Source of the DNA: Ornatilinea sp.
GTDB taxonomy: Bacteria; Chloroflexota; Anaerolineae; Anaerolineales; Anaerolineaceae
NCBI GenBank assembly: GCA_018433975.1
Contig: JAHDQE010000007.1
Location: 1-64,000, forward strand
DNA: 64,000 nt
Direction of reading: 5' to 3'
The notes beneath the pieces are model-generated. The model saw nothing but the letters and a program-made list of their open reading frames with translations, had not been told where the DNA came from and searched no databases. A program made the translations under genes and the position numbers. Shown one piece after another: positions 42,299-51,173 of the stretch. Each line of letters opens with the position of its first letter. The stretch's first letter is position 1.

Positions 42299-42445
42299 AT
42301 CAACCTCCTATAAAAAACGATCTAACCTTTTAAACTCCCCCTCCATACAATTGAATTATCACGCTTTTTCATCCCCTCATGGGCTTCGGTACAACCTTAA
42401 GCGGGCTGTAGCTTCCCTTCATGGCCTTCCGCTGCCTTTCCAACA

Positions 42446-42477
42446 AAAATGCTCTCCTTCAGCGGAGAGCATTTTTT
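42446..42477 (-). terminator. Intrinsic terminator of the AOR-hydrogenase operon
   Basis: Perfect 12-bp stem AAAATGCTCTCC (42446-42457) / GGAGAGCATTTT (42464-42475) with a 6-nt loop. On the minus strand it lies 27 nt after the stop of the large subunit gene and ends in TTTTTGTTGG. It also has a T-run on the plus strand. Confidence 0.88.
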
Positions 42478-42503
42478 CTTCCTGATTATTTATAAAATCC
42501 CAA

Positions 42504-43583
42504 TCACCGGTCGGTACAGGAACAACACGGATCGATCGATGCCTGAATGATGGACATATCCCCCAATGCCTGGCCGCGGACCATGGCGCGGACGGAAGGG
42601 ATATTCAAATCCGATGGGGTGCGGATTTTTACCCGCACGGGAATATCTGATCCGTCGCTCTTCAGATAATAAACCACTTCGCCGCGCGGTGCCTCCACAC
42701 GCGCCATCGTCTCACCGGCAGGCACAGTCGTTACCGGTTCCGCCAAACGTATCGGCCCGGCAGGCATCTCTTTCAGCGCTTTTTCAATTAACCGGCAGCT
42801 TTCCAGCATTTCCAAGGCACGCACCACCACCCGCGCCTGCACATCACAGCCTTCCTGTGTAACGATATTGAATCCCAGATCCGCATAGGCTGCGTAGGGG
42901 AAATCCTGGCGAACATCCAGCGCAAGCCCCGAAGCCCGCGCGACCGGCCCGACAACGCCGTAAGCGATGGCATCCTCACGCGAGAGAATCCCCACGCCGC
43001 GTGTACGCGCAATGACCGTGCGGTTACCGGTAAAAATCGGCACAACAACTTTTTCAATACCTGTGCGGATCTGCCGCACGGCACTCAGCACTGCCTCATG
43101 ATCCACAATATCACGGTTAACGCCTCCGATACAGTTCATGGCATAATTGACGCGGTTGCCCGAAATAGCTTCCAGCACATCCATGACCTTTTCACGCAGC
43201 GCATAAATTTCCATAAACATCGTCTGGAAACCGATATCTTCCGACCCGATACCTGCCCAAAGCAGGTGCGAGTGCAGGCGTTCCAGCTCGGCGATAATCG
43301 TGCGGATAAAGCGCGCCCGGTCCGGTACGCGGATGCCCGCGATCTGTTCGGCAGCTATCGAAAAAGTCAGCGTGTGAATATTCGAGCAGATTCCACACAC
43401 CCGTTCCACCAGCGTCAAATCCTGGATGTAATTGCGTCGCTGCGCAAGCAGTTCAATACCGCGGTGAACAAAACCCACCTCAATGTCCACATCTTCTACA
43501 ACCTCACCTTTACTGTGAAGGATCAGCTTATACGGTTCTTCCAGCGCGGGATGGTAGGGTCCAATCGGGATGCGAAACGGCAT
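42504..43583 (-). CDS. Group-4 [NiFe]-hydrogenase large subunit, Ech-like (NuoD homologue)
   Basis: A protein of 359 residues. The L1 motif ERVCGICSNIH (Cys 63 and 66) and the L2 motif DPCCSCTDR (Cys 353 and 356) provide the four thiolates of a NiFe site, which NuoD of complex I lacks. With NuoB-, NuoC-, NuoH-, NuoI- and NuoL-like genes beside it, this is an Ech/Mbh/Coo-type membrane-bound hydrogenase. It would reduce protons with ferredoxin electrons or run in reverse, coupled to ion pumping. The chain ends directly after L2, with no C-terminal tail to be cleaved by a maturation protease. The start is 2 nt after the NuoC-like gene. Last gene of the operon. Confidence 0.9.
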   Translation of the reverse strand: MPFRIPIGPYHPALEEPYKLILHSKGEVVEDVDIEVGFVHRGIELLAQRRNYIQDLTLVERVCGICSNIHTLTFSIAAEQIAGIRVPDRARFIRTIIAELERLHSHLLWAGIGSEDIGFQTMFMEIYALREKVMDVLEAISGNRVNYAMNCIGGVNRDIVDHEAVLSAVRQIRTGIEKVVVPIFTGNRTVIARTRGVGILSREDAIAYGVVGPVARASGLALDVRQDFPYAAYADLGFNIVTQEGCDVQARVVVRALEMLESCRLIEKALKEMPAGPIRLAEPVTTVPAGETMARVEAPRGEVVYYLKSDGSDIPVRVKIRTPSDLNIPSVRAMVRGQALGDMSIIQASIDPCCSCTDR

Positions 43584-43585
43584 GC

Positions 43586-44011
43586 TTACCTCCCTTCCTT
43601 TCCACCCGGTTCGCGGAAGTAACCGGGTTCTAACTGAGTAGGACGCAACAGGCGCACCAGGTTGGGATGCCCGGTGAAGACAACGGCATACAAATCATGG
43701 ATTTCTCGTTCAATCCAGTTCGCCGCCGGTGTTACCGGTGTAATGGAAGGCAGGCTGTTCTGGTTGGTTCTGACCCGTAAATGACAGGCCCACCCGCCGC
43801 GGGCATAATGATAAATAACTTCGGTCTCTCCATCCGGTAAAGCAATCGCGGTCATCGTGCTTAAACGTGCCTCGTGCTGAGTCATCAAACGCGCCGCTGC
43901 TACAACGTCTAAAGCCGGAGCATCCATCCACAGACCATCTGCGCGCTGTTCAGGCGGAACAGCACCGGGCAGGGCCTGCAGTAGCGTTTCAAATTCTTGG
44001 TTCATCGTCAT
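43586..44011 (-). CDS. NuoC/EchD-like 30-kDa hydrogenase subunit
   Basis: A protein of 141 residues. The complex I 30-kDa signature [21 protein letters not shown] (E-R-E-x-x-D-x-Y/F-G/A) is present. The upstream strand region [13 protein letters not shown] ([25 protein letters not shown]) fits. It holds the large and small subunits together on the cytosolic face. The C-terminus is rich in Gly/Arg and short compared with NuoC, as in Ech-type complexes. It is 18 nt downstream of the ferredoxin-like gene. Confidence 0.86.
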   Translation of the reverse strand: MTMNQEFETLLQALPGAVPPEQRADGLWMDAPALDVVAAARLMTQHEARLSTMTAIALPDGETEVIYHYARGGWACHLRVRTNQNSLPSITPVTPAANWIEREIHDLYAVVFTGHPNLVRLLRPTQLEPGYFREPGGKEGR

Positions 44012-44029
44012 ACTCCCGTGGTAAGTGAA

Positions 44030-44536
44030 TTAACCGGTAAAACCACGTTTAATAAGTTCGCTGTATGCTTTTTTACGGCATCGAGCACATAACCGGTTAA
44101 GTTGTTCAATCTCCGGTGAAACCGGACCCTTTTTACTCAATGTAGGACTCGGTAAAGGAATAACTTTCTCGCCACAACGGGGACAGATTTGATAGGGGAT
44201 GTTGTGACAGATGGTTTTTATGTCGTGCAATGCCTCCGGCTGCGTACTTTCATCAAAAGAAAGCGCATGGGTAGGGCAATATTCCACACAGCGCCCGCAG
44301 TAGGTGCATTGGAACGGCTGATATTCCCAATTAACTCCGTCCGGAGAGGAGTGATCAAAGGTAATCGCTGCCGGAGAGCACACATAAGCGCAGGTCTCAC
44401 AAGCAGTGCAAAGGGCTGCATCATGCAGCAGGTTTCCCCGGAATCCATCCGGTAACGGTACCAGATCATCCGGATACTGCGTGTGCGGTTTTTGAAATGT
44501 ATTTTGGCTGATCAAATTCCAGATATTCATTAACAA
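44030..44536 (-). CDS. NuoI/EchF-like ferredoxin subunit, two [4Fe-4S]
   Basis: A protein of 168 residues. Two [4Fe-4S] motifs are complete: CTACETCAYVCSPAAI and CTYCGRCVEYCPTHAL. They link the catalytic module to the soluble electron donor as in NuoI or EchF. The C-terminal 60 residues contain two further Cys pairs (CPRCGEKVIPL and CARCRKK), an extra rubredoxin/zinc-ribbon-like knuckle not standard for EchF. The gene follows the NuoH-like gene by 10 nt. Confidence 0.88.
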   Translation of the reverse strand: MLMNIWNLISQNTFQKPHTQYPDDLVPLPDGFRGNLLHDAALCTACETCAYVCSPAAITFDHSSPDGVNWEYQPFQCTYCGRCVEYCPTHALSFDESTQPEALHDIKTICHNIPYQICPRCGEKVIPLPSPTLSKKGPVSPEIEQLNRLCARCRKKAYSELIKRGFTG

Positions 44537-44546
44537 CCTCCTCTGC

Positions 44547-45458
44547 CTATAAAATCACTGCCAGAAGGATGCAGCATACGGACGCCAGAGCGCCCCAAGT
44601 CCAATAAAAACGAAAAGCACGGTGAATCTGTAAACGCGCTGTCGCGGCCGCCAGCATACTGCTGAGGATCACCAGGAACAACGCGGCACCCAGGTAAGCC
44701 AGCAGTGCTGCAACAGGGTTTGAAAGCGCGGGGACAAACAACAGCCCAAACAACAGAGAAACGGCGGTCAATTCCAACGCATGCGCCAGCTCAAACAGGG
44801 CCAGAGCAGGTCCGTTATATTCGATATGGGCACCGGCTACAATCTCCTGTTCTGCGTTGGGAATTGAAAAAGGATTGCTCTTGAGCCGGGCCGGGACGGC
44901 CAGCACAAAGGACAAAATTGCCAGCAAATGCACGGGACCAAACGGCAAAGCCAGGACATCTTCCAGCCGGAAACTGCCCGCCTGAATGGACAGCGCAATC
45001 ACGGAGCTTAGGAATGGAAGGGAATACCCTAAAACCAGAACTGCCTCCCGAACCGACCCCACCTGCCCATAGATCGAACGCGAGACAAAACCGGCCAGAA
45101 TATCACAAAAAGCCGGGACCTCTATCAGATACAGTACCAGGATCAAATCACCGTTAAAAGAACGTGAGCCGCTGCCGGGCAGGGGCAGTATGGACAGTGC
45201 CAAAGTGGTGGAAATCACCGCCACCAGGGGCAAGCCAAAATACAATGTCGGGCTTATCCCCGCCGGCACCAGCGAACGTTTGCCCAGAAGTTTGATGAAG
45301 TCAAAAGCCGGTTGGTAAAACGGCGGGCCAAAGCGGCGCTGCATCCGGGCAATAAGCTTCCGACTGACCCACAACAAAAGCCAGCCCAACAGCACAGCAA
45401 ACAGCAAACCGGGCCAGATAAAAAAGGATAACAGGCCCTGCAAGATCCAGTTAACCAT
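44547..45458 (-). CDS. NuoH/EchB-like membrane subunit
   Basis: A protein of 303 residues, about eight transmembrane helices. Typical NuoH stretches are AKRFGPPFYQPAFDFIKLLGKRSLVP (here RMQRRFGPPFYQPAFDFIKL), QVGSVREAVLVLGYSLPFL, and AEQEIVAGAHIEYNGPALALFELAHALEL with its conserved acidic residues. It forms the base that couples the redox arm to the ion-pumping subunits. The start overlaps the NuoB-like gene by 8 nt. Confidence 0.9.
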   Translation of the reverse strand: MVNWILQGLLSFFIWPGLLFAVLLGWLLLWVSRKLIARMQRRFGPPFYQPAFDFIKLLGKRSLVPAGISPTLYFGLPLVAVISTTLALSILPLPGSGSRSFNGDLILVLYLIEVPAFCDILAGFVSRSIYGQVGSVREAVLVLGYSLPFLSSVIALSIQAGSFRLEDVLALPFGPVHLLAILSFVLAVPARLKSNPFSIPNAEQEIVAGAHIEYNGPALALFELAHALELTAVSLLFGLLFVPALSNPVAALLAYLGAALFLVILSSMLAAATARLQIHRAFRFYWTWGALASVCCILLAVIL

Positions 45459-45921
45459 GTTGCACCTCTTTCAGTGAGGCACCTGTTTTACCCTGAGCCA
45501 ACAAATCCGCTGCTTCCCGGATTCCGGCCAGAATGGCCTGGGGACGCGGCGGGCAGCCGGGGACGAACACATCCACCGGGATCCTGCGCAGTACCCCATC
45601 TTCAACGGTTGGGCTGCCTGCAAAGACATTCCCCGTTGCCGGGCATGAACCCACCGCCACAACGGCTTTCGGCTCGGGGATTTGTTCATAGATGCTGCGT
45701 ACCGCTTCTGCCGAACGCAAAGTCATTGGACCGGTGATGAGTAAAATATCGACATGCTTGGGACTGCCCTGCCGTAAACCGCCAATTTGCTCCAGATCAT
45801 AACGCGGAGAAAGACAGGCGCCAATTTCAATATCACATCCGTTGCACGATCCGGCATTCAAAACATATACCCAGGGAGAACGCCGGCGCGCAGCACGCAT
45901 AACTTTAGAGAAAATACCCAT
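45451..45921 (-). CDS. NuoB/EchC-like small subunit
   Basis: A protein of 156 residues. It carries the cysteines for the proximal [4Fe-4S] cluster next to NiFe: NAGSCNGCDIE (Cys 26, 29), VGSCPATGNVF and VPGCPPRP. LLITGPMTLRSAEAV is the family's strand after the first Cys pair. It is the short form of the hydrogenase small subunit, lacking extra medial clusters. An 8-nt overlap with the NuoH-like gene and a 13-nt gap from the NuoN-like gene support one transcript. Confidence 0.9.
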   Translation of the reverse strand: MGIFSKVMRAARRRSPWVYVLNAGSCNGCDIEIGACLSPRYDLEQIGGLRQGSPKHVDILLITGPMTLRSAEAVRSIYEQIPEPKAVVAVGSCPATGNVFAGSPTVEDGVLRRIPVDVFVPGCPPRPQAILAGIREAADLLAQGKTGASLKEVQHG

Positions 45922-45934
45922 AGAACAACCCCTT

Positions 45935-47095
45935 CTAAAAAGAGAGCAGCCAGGAAGGCGCTAACCCCAACACAATTGAGAGAATCGCCAGACCTGCCAG
46001 CACCCCGCCGGCCAGCCGGGGTTCAAATGCGGTATCGGGTAAAGTTTCCGCGGATCCCAACCACACCCGGTGTATGGCACGGACATAATACAGCAGTGCC
46101 AGCACCGTTGCCAAAGCCATGGCAAGGGCCAACCATACTCCGCCGAACGCAACGCCGGACAGATATAAACGCCAGCGTCCGGCAAAACCGATCATCGGAG
46201 GAACGCCGATCATCCCCAGAGACGCCAGGATAAAAGCAAACCCGGAAAGTGGAAAACGGCTGGCAAGGCCATGGTCTTCAAGGGTGAGCGTGTGCCCCAG
46301 GCCGTGTTCGGCGGTTCCAACCGCGCCAAACAGGATCACCTTGAAAATTGCGTGGGCCATCGCGCCCAGCATTGCGCCTGTCAGGCCGATCTCGGAACCT
46401 ACTATAACCCCCAGAAGCAGATACCCCATATCGTCAATGGTGGAGAACGCCAGCAAGCGGCGTAAATTCGTCTGCCCCAGGGCCAGCAGCGCTCCCCCAA
46501 ACATGGAAAGCAGCGCAACAGCCATCCATACGCCAGCATGTTCGGCAAACGCCCACGGCATTACTTCCCGGAAATGAACCAGTTCCGTAAAAGCCGCGAT
46601 ATCCACCAGAGAAACAATCAATCCCACACTCATCGGTGAAGCGCTTTCGGCCACACAGGGCAGCCAGAAATACACTGGTAATAATGCCAGCTTGAAAGCA
46701 AATCCCGCCAGCAGCAGCCAGACGACCACTCGCTCCATCGGCCCGGCGGGTTGCCCTGCCGCTCCCAACCCTTCGGCCAGCAGCAGGCAGACCACAGCAG
46801 CCGCAACCATTCCCAGATAAATCCAGGCTGCGCGTTTTGCCTCCGGGTTTTGATCGACAAATACCAATCCCACCGCTGCAAATGCAGCCGCATCGATTAA
46901 CAGGGTCCTGATAATTCCCTCCCCTGTCAGGGCGCCTGCAATGGTCAGGGCGATGACCAGTAAAGCCATTGCCCACCAGCGCTTCCCGCCCTGTGGGATA
47001 ACAAACGAATAAAGAATGATGACTGCGGCGAGGACAATAAAGAGACCGCCAAATCGTACATTCCAGTTTGAACTTAATTCAACCAATGCATCCAT
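45935..47095 (-). CDS. NuoN/MrpD-like proton-pumping subunit
   Basis: A protein of 386 residues from the ATG at 47093-47095, after GAGAGGAAC. The longer frame adds a Cys/Trp-rich segment that overlaps the upstream gene and is rejected. It has about 12 transmembrane helices. The antiporter-type core includes LLLAGFAFKLALLPVYFWLPCVAESASPMSVGLI, a Lys and a Glu in the middle helices, and ALGQTNLRRLLAFSTIDDMGYLLLG (N-L-K/R-R-L-L-A-F/Y-S). It probably translocates protons or sodium. It is the second antiporter-like subunit of the operon, one more than in Ech of Methanosarcina. Confidence 0.88.
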   Translation of the reverse strand: MDALVELSSNWNVRFGGLFIVLAAVIILYSFVIPQGGKRWWAMALLVIALTIAGALTGEGIIRTLLIDAAAFAAVGLVFVDQNPEAKRAAWIYLGMVAAAVVCLLLAEGLGAAGQPAGPMERVVVWLLLAGFAFKLALLPVYFWLPCVAESASPMSVGLIVSLVDIAAFTELVHFREVMPWAFAEHAGVWMAVALLSMFGGALLALGQTNLRRLLAFSTIDDMGYLLLGVIVGSEIGLTGAMLGAMAHAIFKVILFGAVGTAEHGLGHTLTLEDHGLASRFPLSGFAFILASLGMIGVPPMIGFAGRWRLYLSGVAFGGVWLALAMALATVLALLYYVRAIHRVWLGSAETLPDTAFEPRLAGGVLAGLAILSIVLGLAPSWLLSF

Positions 47096-47108
47096 GCAGT
47101 GTTCCTCT

Positions 47109-48971
47109 CTACCAGATCCACACCATTGCAGCCAGAAGAACCGCCAGCACCAATGAAGCCGGCAGCACATGGTTTTCCAATCCGGCGCTCTTTTGTGCGA
47201 TGAAACGGCCTGTCCTGCTCACACCCTGCCACACTGCCAGGTACAGGGGTTCAGGATCCAGCAAACGGTAGGCAGGCGCAAAAGCTGTACCTGTCAATTC
47301 TGCAAAATCCACCACCCCCACGCTGTCGCCCTCGGGGAGCGGATCTCCGCCGGTAAAAACCTGTACGGAACTGCTGTGTGGCGAATGTGTGGCGGCATAG
47401 AATGCCCAACCAACCAGACCCGCCAGAATGGTGATCACGGCTCCGGCAGTCACCAATAAATCCATTGAGCCGGTCTGGATTCCAAACCAGGTCACCGTTC
47501 CCTGCCAGGTCATATTCAGGGCCTGGACGGCCGGCGTTACAATCCAGCGGATCAACAACTGCGGTGCCGCCCCAAAAACGACCACAAGGACAGACAGCGC
47601 GCCCATCCCGGCCAGCATCGCCGGTGAGGCATCATGAATATCTTTCTGGCGCAAACTTTCCGGCATCTCGCCGTAAAAAACACTCACCGTGGCTTTGAGG
47701 ATATAAAAAGCGGTAAAAGTGCTCACCAGCCAGGCCACCAGAACGACCAGTGCCTGCCCGGCATTCAACGCCGAAGCATACAGCAGCCATTTCGCCACAA
47801 AGCCGTTCGTGAATGGCACGCCTATAATGGCCGAAGCGGCCACCAACCAGATACGGTGGGTGCCCGGCATAAAACGCGCCAGGCCGCCCAGCTCACGCAT
47901 ATCGCGTGTACCGGCCTCATGCTGGACAGCTCCTGCGCACAGGAACAGCGTACCCTTAAACAAACCGTGACTGAGGCAGTAGAACAGCCCCGCCGCAATA
48001 CCCGCCGGGGTACCCAGCCCCAGACCGGTAACGATGTAGCCCAACTCGCTGATGGGCGAAAAGGCCAGCAGGCGTTTGAGGTCTGTCTGCGCTATGGCAA
48101 ACAGCGCTCCCACCAGCATCGTCAGGCAGCCCACGACCAGCAAAACGGTATGCCATTCCGGCTGCCAGGGCGAGATCGAGTAGAGCCGGGCAATCAGGTA
48201 CACACCCGCCTTCACATAACAGGCCGAATGCAGCAGGGCAGAGACCGGGGTCGGCGCATTCATCGCTTCCGGAATCCAGATATGCAGCGGGAACAAAACC
48301 GATTTGGCCATTGCCGAAAAAAGAATCAAAAAGAAAATTACGCCGTTAAAAGCCAGTTTCAACTCCGGGTCCGTCCATAAAAAGCTGTGGCTGGCATTAA
48401 ACAGCAGCAGGATGGCGATCAAGAACCCATACCCGGCTGCGTGCGTGATGATTAGCACCTTTCGCGCTCCGGAAACGGCTTCATCGCGCTTATACCAGAA
48501 GCCCACCAAAAAATATGAACACAGCCCAATCACTTCCCAGAAAATATATGCCACCAGAAGGTTCGCTGAAAAGACCAGTCCCGTCATTCCTGTAATGAAT
48601 AGCAGCATCAGGATATAAAAACGCGTGACGCCCTCTTCTTCACGCGTCATATAACTGGTACAGTACAACAGGATCGCGGAACCAATCCCGGTTGCCATCA
48701 GCGCGAAGACGATACTCAGCCCATCCACATGAAAAGCAAGCGTAACGCCCTGGTCCCAATCCAACAGGCTGAGTTCCAGCGCTTGCCCTCCCTGCACGGC
48801 CGGGATCAGGGCCAGAATACTCGCAAACGCAATTCCACCAGAAGCAAACGCCAACCAGCCTTTCAACGCCCTGTTTGACAATTTCCCCACACACAATTGC
48901 ACGAATAGACCCAACAATAAAACTACAAAAGGGATAACCAGCAAAGCTTCCACCATGCGCTCCCAAATCAC
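47109..48971 (-). CDS. NuoL/MrpA/EchA-like proton-pumping subunit
   Basis: A protein of 620 residues with about 15 transmembrane helices. Key elements: FSANLLVAYIFWEVIGLCSYFLVGFWY (Glu on TM5), PLHIWIPEAMNAPTPVSALLHSACYVKAGVYL (Lys/His motifs), and AQTDLKRLLAFSPISELGYIV. This is the antiporter-like family that pumps H+ or Na+ in complex I, Mrp and Mbh. The C-terminal part (GDPLPEGDSVGVVDFAELTG) is longer than in EchA and resembles the tail of hydrogenase-4/Mbh subunits. It starts 6 nt after the MoaD-like gene. Confidence 0.9.
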   Translation of the reverse strand: MIWERMVEALLVIPFVVLLLGLFVQLCVGKLSNRALKGWLAFASGGIAFASILALIPAVQGGQALELSLLDWDQGVTLAFHVDGLSIVFALMATGIGSAILLYCTSYMTREEEGVTRFYILMLLFITGMTGLVFSANLLVAYIFWEVIGLCSYFLVGFWYKRDEAVSGARKVLIITHAAGYGFLIAILLLFNASHSFLWTDPELKLAFNGVIFFLILFSAMAKSVLFPLHIWIPEAMNAPTPVSALLHSACYVKAGVYLIARLYSISPWQPEWHTVLLVVGCLTMLVGALFAIAQTDLKRLLAFSPISELGYIVTGLGLGTPAGIAAGLFYCLSHGLFKGTLFLCAGAVQHEAGTRDMRELGGLARFMPGTHRIWLVAASAIIGVPFTNGFVAKWLLYASALNAGQALVVLVAWLVSTFTAFYILKATVSVFYGEMPESLRQKDIHDASPAMLAGMGALSVLVVVFGAAPQLLIRWIVTPAVQALNMTWQGTVTWFGIQTGSMDLLVTAGAVITILAGLVGWAFYAATHSPHSSSVQVFTGGDPLPEGDSVGVVDFAELTGTAFAPAYRLLDPEPLYLAVWQGVSRTGRFIAQKSAGLENHVLPASLVLAVLLAAMVWIW

Positions 48972-48977
48972 ATTTAA

Positions 48978-49259
48978 TTAATCCGAACCACCGGCTACCG
49001 GTGGAAAAATACATACGACATCCTGGGGTGAAAGCGGTGTTTTTAAACAACTTCCATCACGCACATCCCTGCCGTTCACCAGGATGATGGCAATATTGCA
49101 TAAATCGCCTTCTGGCGTGAGCACCCATTTCCGAAACTCCTGACCATATTTCCGGCACAAATCATTCAGCAGCACCGCCACGTTTGGAGCGGGGGCAGAA
49201 TACTCTTCTTGTGAAGTATGGGTACAGTCCCTCAAATTTGCAAAGTATTGAATCTTCAT
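48978..49259 (-). CDS. MoaD/ThiS-like sulfur carrier
   Basis: A protein of 93 residues from the ATG at 49257-49259. The ubiquitin-like fold shows in MKIQYFANLRDC, VLLNDLCRKYGQEFRKWVL, ILVNGRDVRDG and DVVCIFPPVAGGSD. MoaD family members end in Gly-Gly, which is adenylated and thiolated to carry sulfur to the pterin of Mo/W cofactor. Here two residues (Ser-Asp) follow the Gly-Gly, so processing is needed or the carrier role is lost. It is placed between the AOR gene and the hydrogenase genes and probably serves tungstopterin synthesis for AOR. Confidence 0.82.
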   Translation of the reverse strand: MKIQYFANLRDCTHTSQEEYSAPAPNVAVLLNDLCRKYGQEFRKWVLTPEGDLCNIAIILVNGRDVRDGSCLKTPLSPQDVVCIFPPVAGGSD

Positions 49260-49291
49260 GTTCCGCTCAGAAAAGCAATTCCCATTTTTCA

Positions 49292-49337
49292 CTTACCAAC
49301 CCCTCAATTGACGGATGCAAGTTGAGGGGTTGGTAAG
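49292..49337 (-). other. 16-bp perfect hairpin between AOR and MoaD-like genes
   Basis: CTTACCAACCCCTCAA (49292-49307) and TTGAGGGGTTGGTAAG (49322-49337) pair fully around a 14-nt loop, 28 nt after the AOR stop and 33 nt before the MoaD-like start. No T-run follows. It may set different mRNA levels for AOR and the hydrogenase genes, as 3'-end protection or partial termination. Confidence 0.7.
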
Positions 49338-49364
49338 ATCTCTCATTTTCAAATGCTCCAATTG

Positions 49365-51173
49365 CTACGCCAGATGCAAAGCAGCGAGTTTCTCCGGGGT
49401 GGGCACGCCTTTCTCATCCCAACCGCGCAGATCGTAATATTTCGGCAGCATCTCATTCAGATGGCTTACCTCACCTTTGGAAGGTCCTGTCAGGATCGGC
49501 TCTTTGATCAAACGTTCGGGGAGCATATCATCCTGACCACTCATGCCAACTTTTAAGTTCCAGATACGTTCCAGATTCCAGATGCGTTCACCGGCCGCTA
49601 TGAAATCCTCGGTTGAATAATGGATTCCGGTAGCGCCGCTCAACAATGCAGCCAACTCATCGGCACCAATGCCAAAAGTGGTAAACAGACAGGCACCGGT
49701 CGAATCCAGAGCAGCCGTCAGGTTCTGGAAAGTAATAACCAGCTCAGGTTTGCCTTCAATGGTATGCTGGTCCATCTTTATAGGGTTCCCCAGAACCTCT
49801 ACTGAAATGGTATAACCGCGGACGTGGCAGCCGCCGCGATTGTTGGTAGCATAGTGCAGACCAATACCCTGCACTCCACGCGGGTCATACGCGGGCATTT
49901 CCTGTTTTTTAACCGACATGGAATATTCCGGATGTCCATACGCTTCTGCCAGACGGTATGAACCATCGGCCATCTTATCCCCAAAGCCCTCACGATACGC
50001 CATCATCGTCACCAATTCCACCATGATGTCAACATTCCCAAAATTGATCGGAATGCCGCCCGTATCCTTGAGGGTAATAATCCCGTGTTCATAAAGGTCC
50101 ATTGCGCAGGCAATCGTTGTTGCTGCCGAAATCGTATCCAGGCCTAAATCGTTGCACAGGAAATTCGCTTTAATAACAGCATCCAGGTTGTCGATGCCGC
50201 AATCCGGGCCAAATCCCCATGCCGTTTCGTATTCGGGGCCTTCGCCTTCACCGGCGAATTTGGGATTGGTCACTTTGGTGGCGCGCCCGCACTCAATCAC
50301 ACAGGAGAAACAGCCCCGCGGACGGAGCAAATTTTTCTTGGCAAGCGTCTCGCCGCCCACTTTATCTGCCGTCGGGAAATAGCCATCGTGGAAGTTGTTG
50401 GTCGGCAGAGAACCCACACTGTTGAGAATATTGACCAGTACGTCTGTCCCATAGGCTTTAAGGCCGGCGCCGCCAACCGGATGCGCCTTGATTTTCTGTG
50501 AGGCATCCTTTTGTGCCGCGTCAAAAGTTTCTTTATCGCCAATTTTTACACTGCCCGTGCCGACCACTGCGATTGCTTTCAGATTTTTCGAGCCCATCAC
50601 AGCGCCAACACCGGAACGGCCTGCCGCGCGTCCCATTTCATTCATAATGGAAGCAATCCGGCTCAACTTTTCGCCTGCCGGGCCAATACAAGCCACTTTG
50701 GCTTCCTCATCGGTTTCGGCACGAAGCAGTTCGGTTGTATCGGGGACGTTCTTTCCCCACAGTGCGCCGGCATCACGCAGTTCCACCTGGTCATCCTTGA
50801 TCCACAGATAAACCGGAGCATCGGCCTTACCTTCAAAAATGATCATATCGTAACCGGCGTATTTCAATTCAGGGCCAAAAGATCCACCCGAATTAGAAGC
50901 GGCAATCACACCGTTCAGCGGGCTTTTACATACCACGTCATAACGTCCAACAGAGGGGGCGAATGTACCGGTAAGAGGGCCGGAGGCAAATATCAGTTTG
51001 TTTTCAGGCGAAAGGGCATCGATATTCGGAGAAACTTCATCAAACAAAATCTTTGCTGCCAGACCCCGTGCGCCGATATATTCACGGGCAAGCTGCAAAT
51101 TCAATGGCTCTACAGCAATCTTTCCACGGGTCAGATCTACGCGAAGAATTTTACCCACCCAGGCAAACATCAT
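49365..51173 (-). CDS. aor: Tungsten-type aldehyde ferredoxin oxidoreductase
   Basis: A protein of 602 residues, the standard AOR length. The N-terminal domain (KILRVDLTRGKIAVEPL, YIGARGLAAKILFDEV) binds two pterins. The [4Fe-4S] ligands are CFSCVIEC (C-x2-C-x3-C) and the Cys in DSTGACLFTTFGIG. Pterin motifs are NDLGLDTISAATTIACAMDLYEHGII and ALDSTGACLF. It oxidises aldehydes to acids and reduces ferredoxin. It starts with ATG-ATG overlapping the ferredoxin stop as ATGA (51170-51173), so translation is coupled. The neighbouring group-4 hydrogenase is the likely electron sink. The metal (W or Mo) cannot be told from sequence alone. Confidence 0.95.
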   Translation of the reverse strand: MMFAWVGKILRVDLTRGKIAVEPLNLQLAREYIGARGLAAKILFDEVSPNIDALSPENKLIFASGPLTGTFAPSVGRYDVVCKSPLNGVIAASNSGGSFGPELKYAGYDMIIFEGKADAPVYLWIKDDQVELRDAGALWGKNVPDTTELLRAETDEEAKVACIGPAGEKLSRIASIMNEMGRAAGRSGVGAVMGSKNLKAIAVVGTGSVKIGDKETFDAAQKDASQKIKAHPVGGAGLKAYGTDVLVNILNSVGSLPTNNFHDGYFPTADKVGGETLAKKNLLRPRGCFSCVIECGRATKVTNPKFAGEGEGPEYETAWGFGPDCGIDNLDAVIKANFLCNDLGLDTISAATTIACAMDLYEHGIITLKDTGGIPINFGNVDIMVELVTMMAYREGFGDKMADGSYRLAEAYGHPEYSMSVKKQEMPAYDPRGVQGIGLHYATNNRGGCHVRGYTISVEVLGNPIKMDQHTIEGKPELVITFQNLTAALDSTGACLFTTFGIGADELAALLSGATGIHYSTEDFIAAGERIWNLERIWNLKVGMSGQDDMLPERLIKEPILTGPSKGEVSHLNEMLPKYYDLRGWDEKGVPTPEKLAALHLA

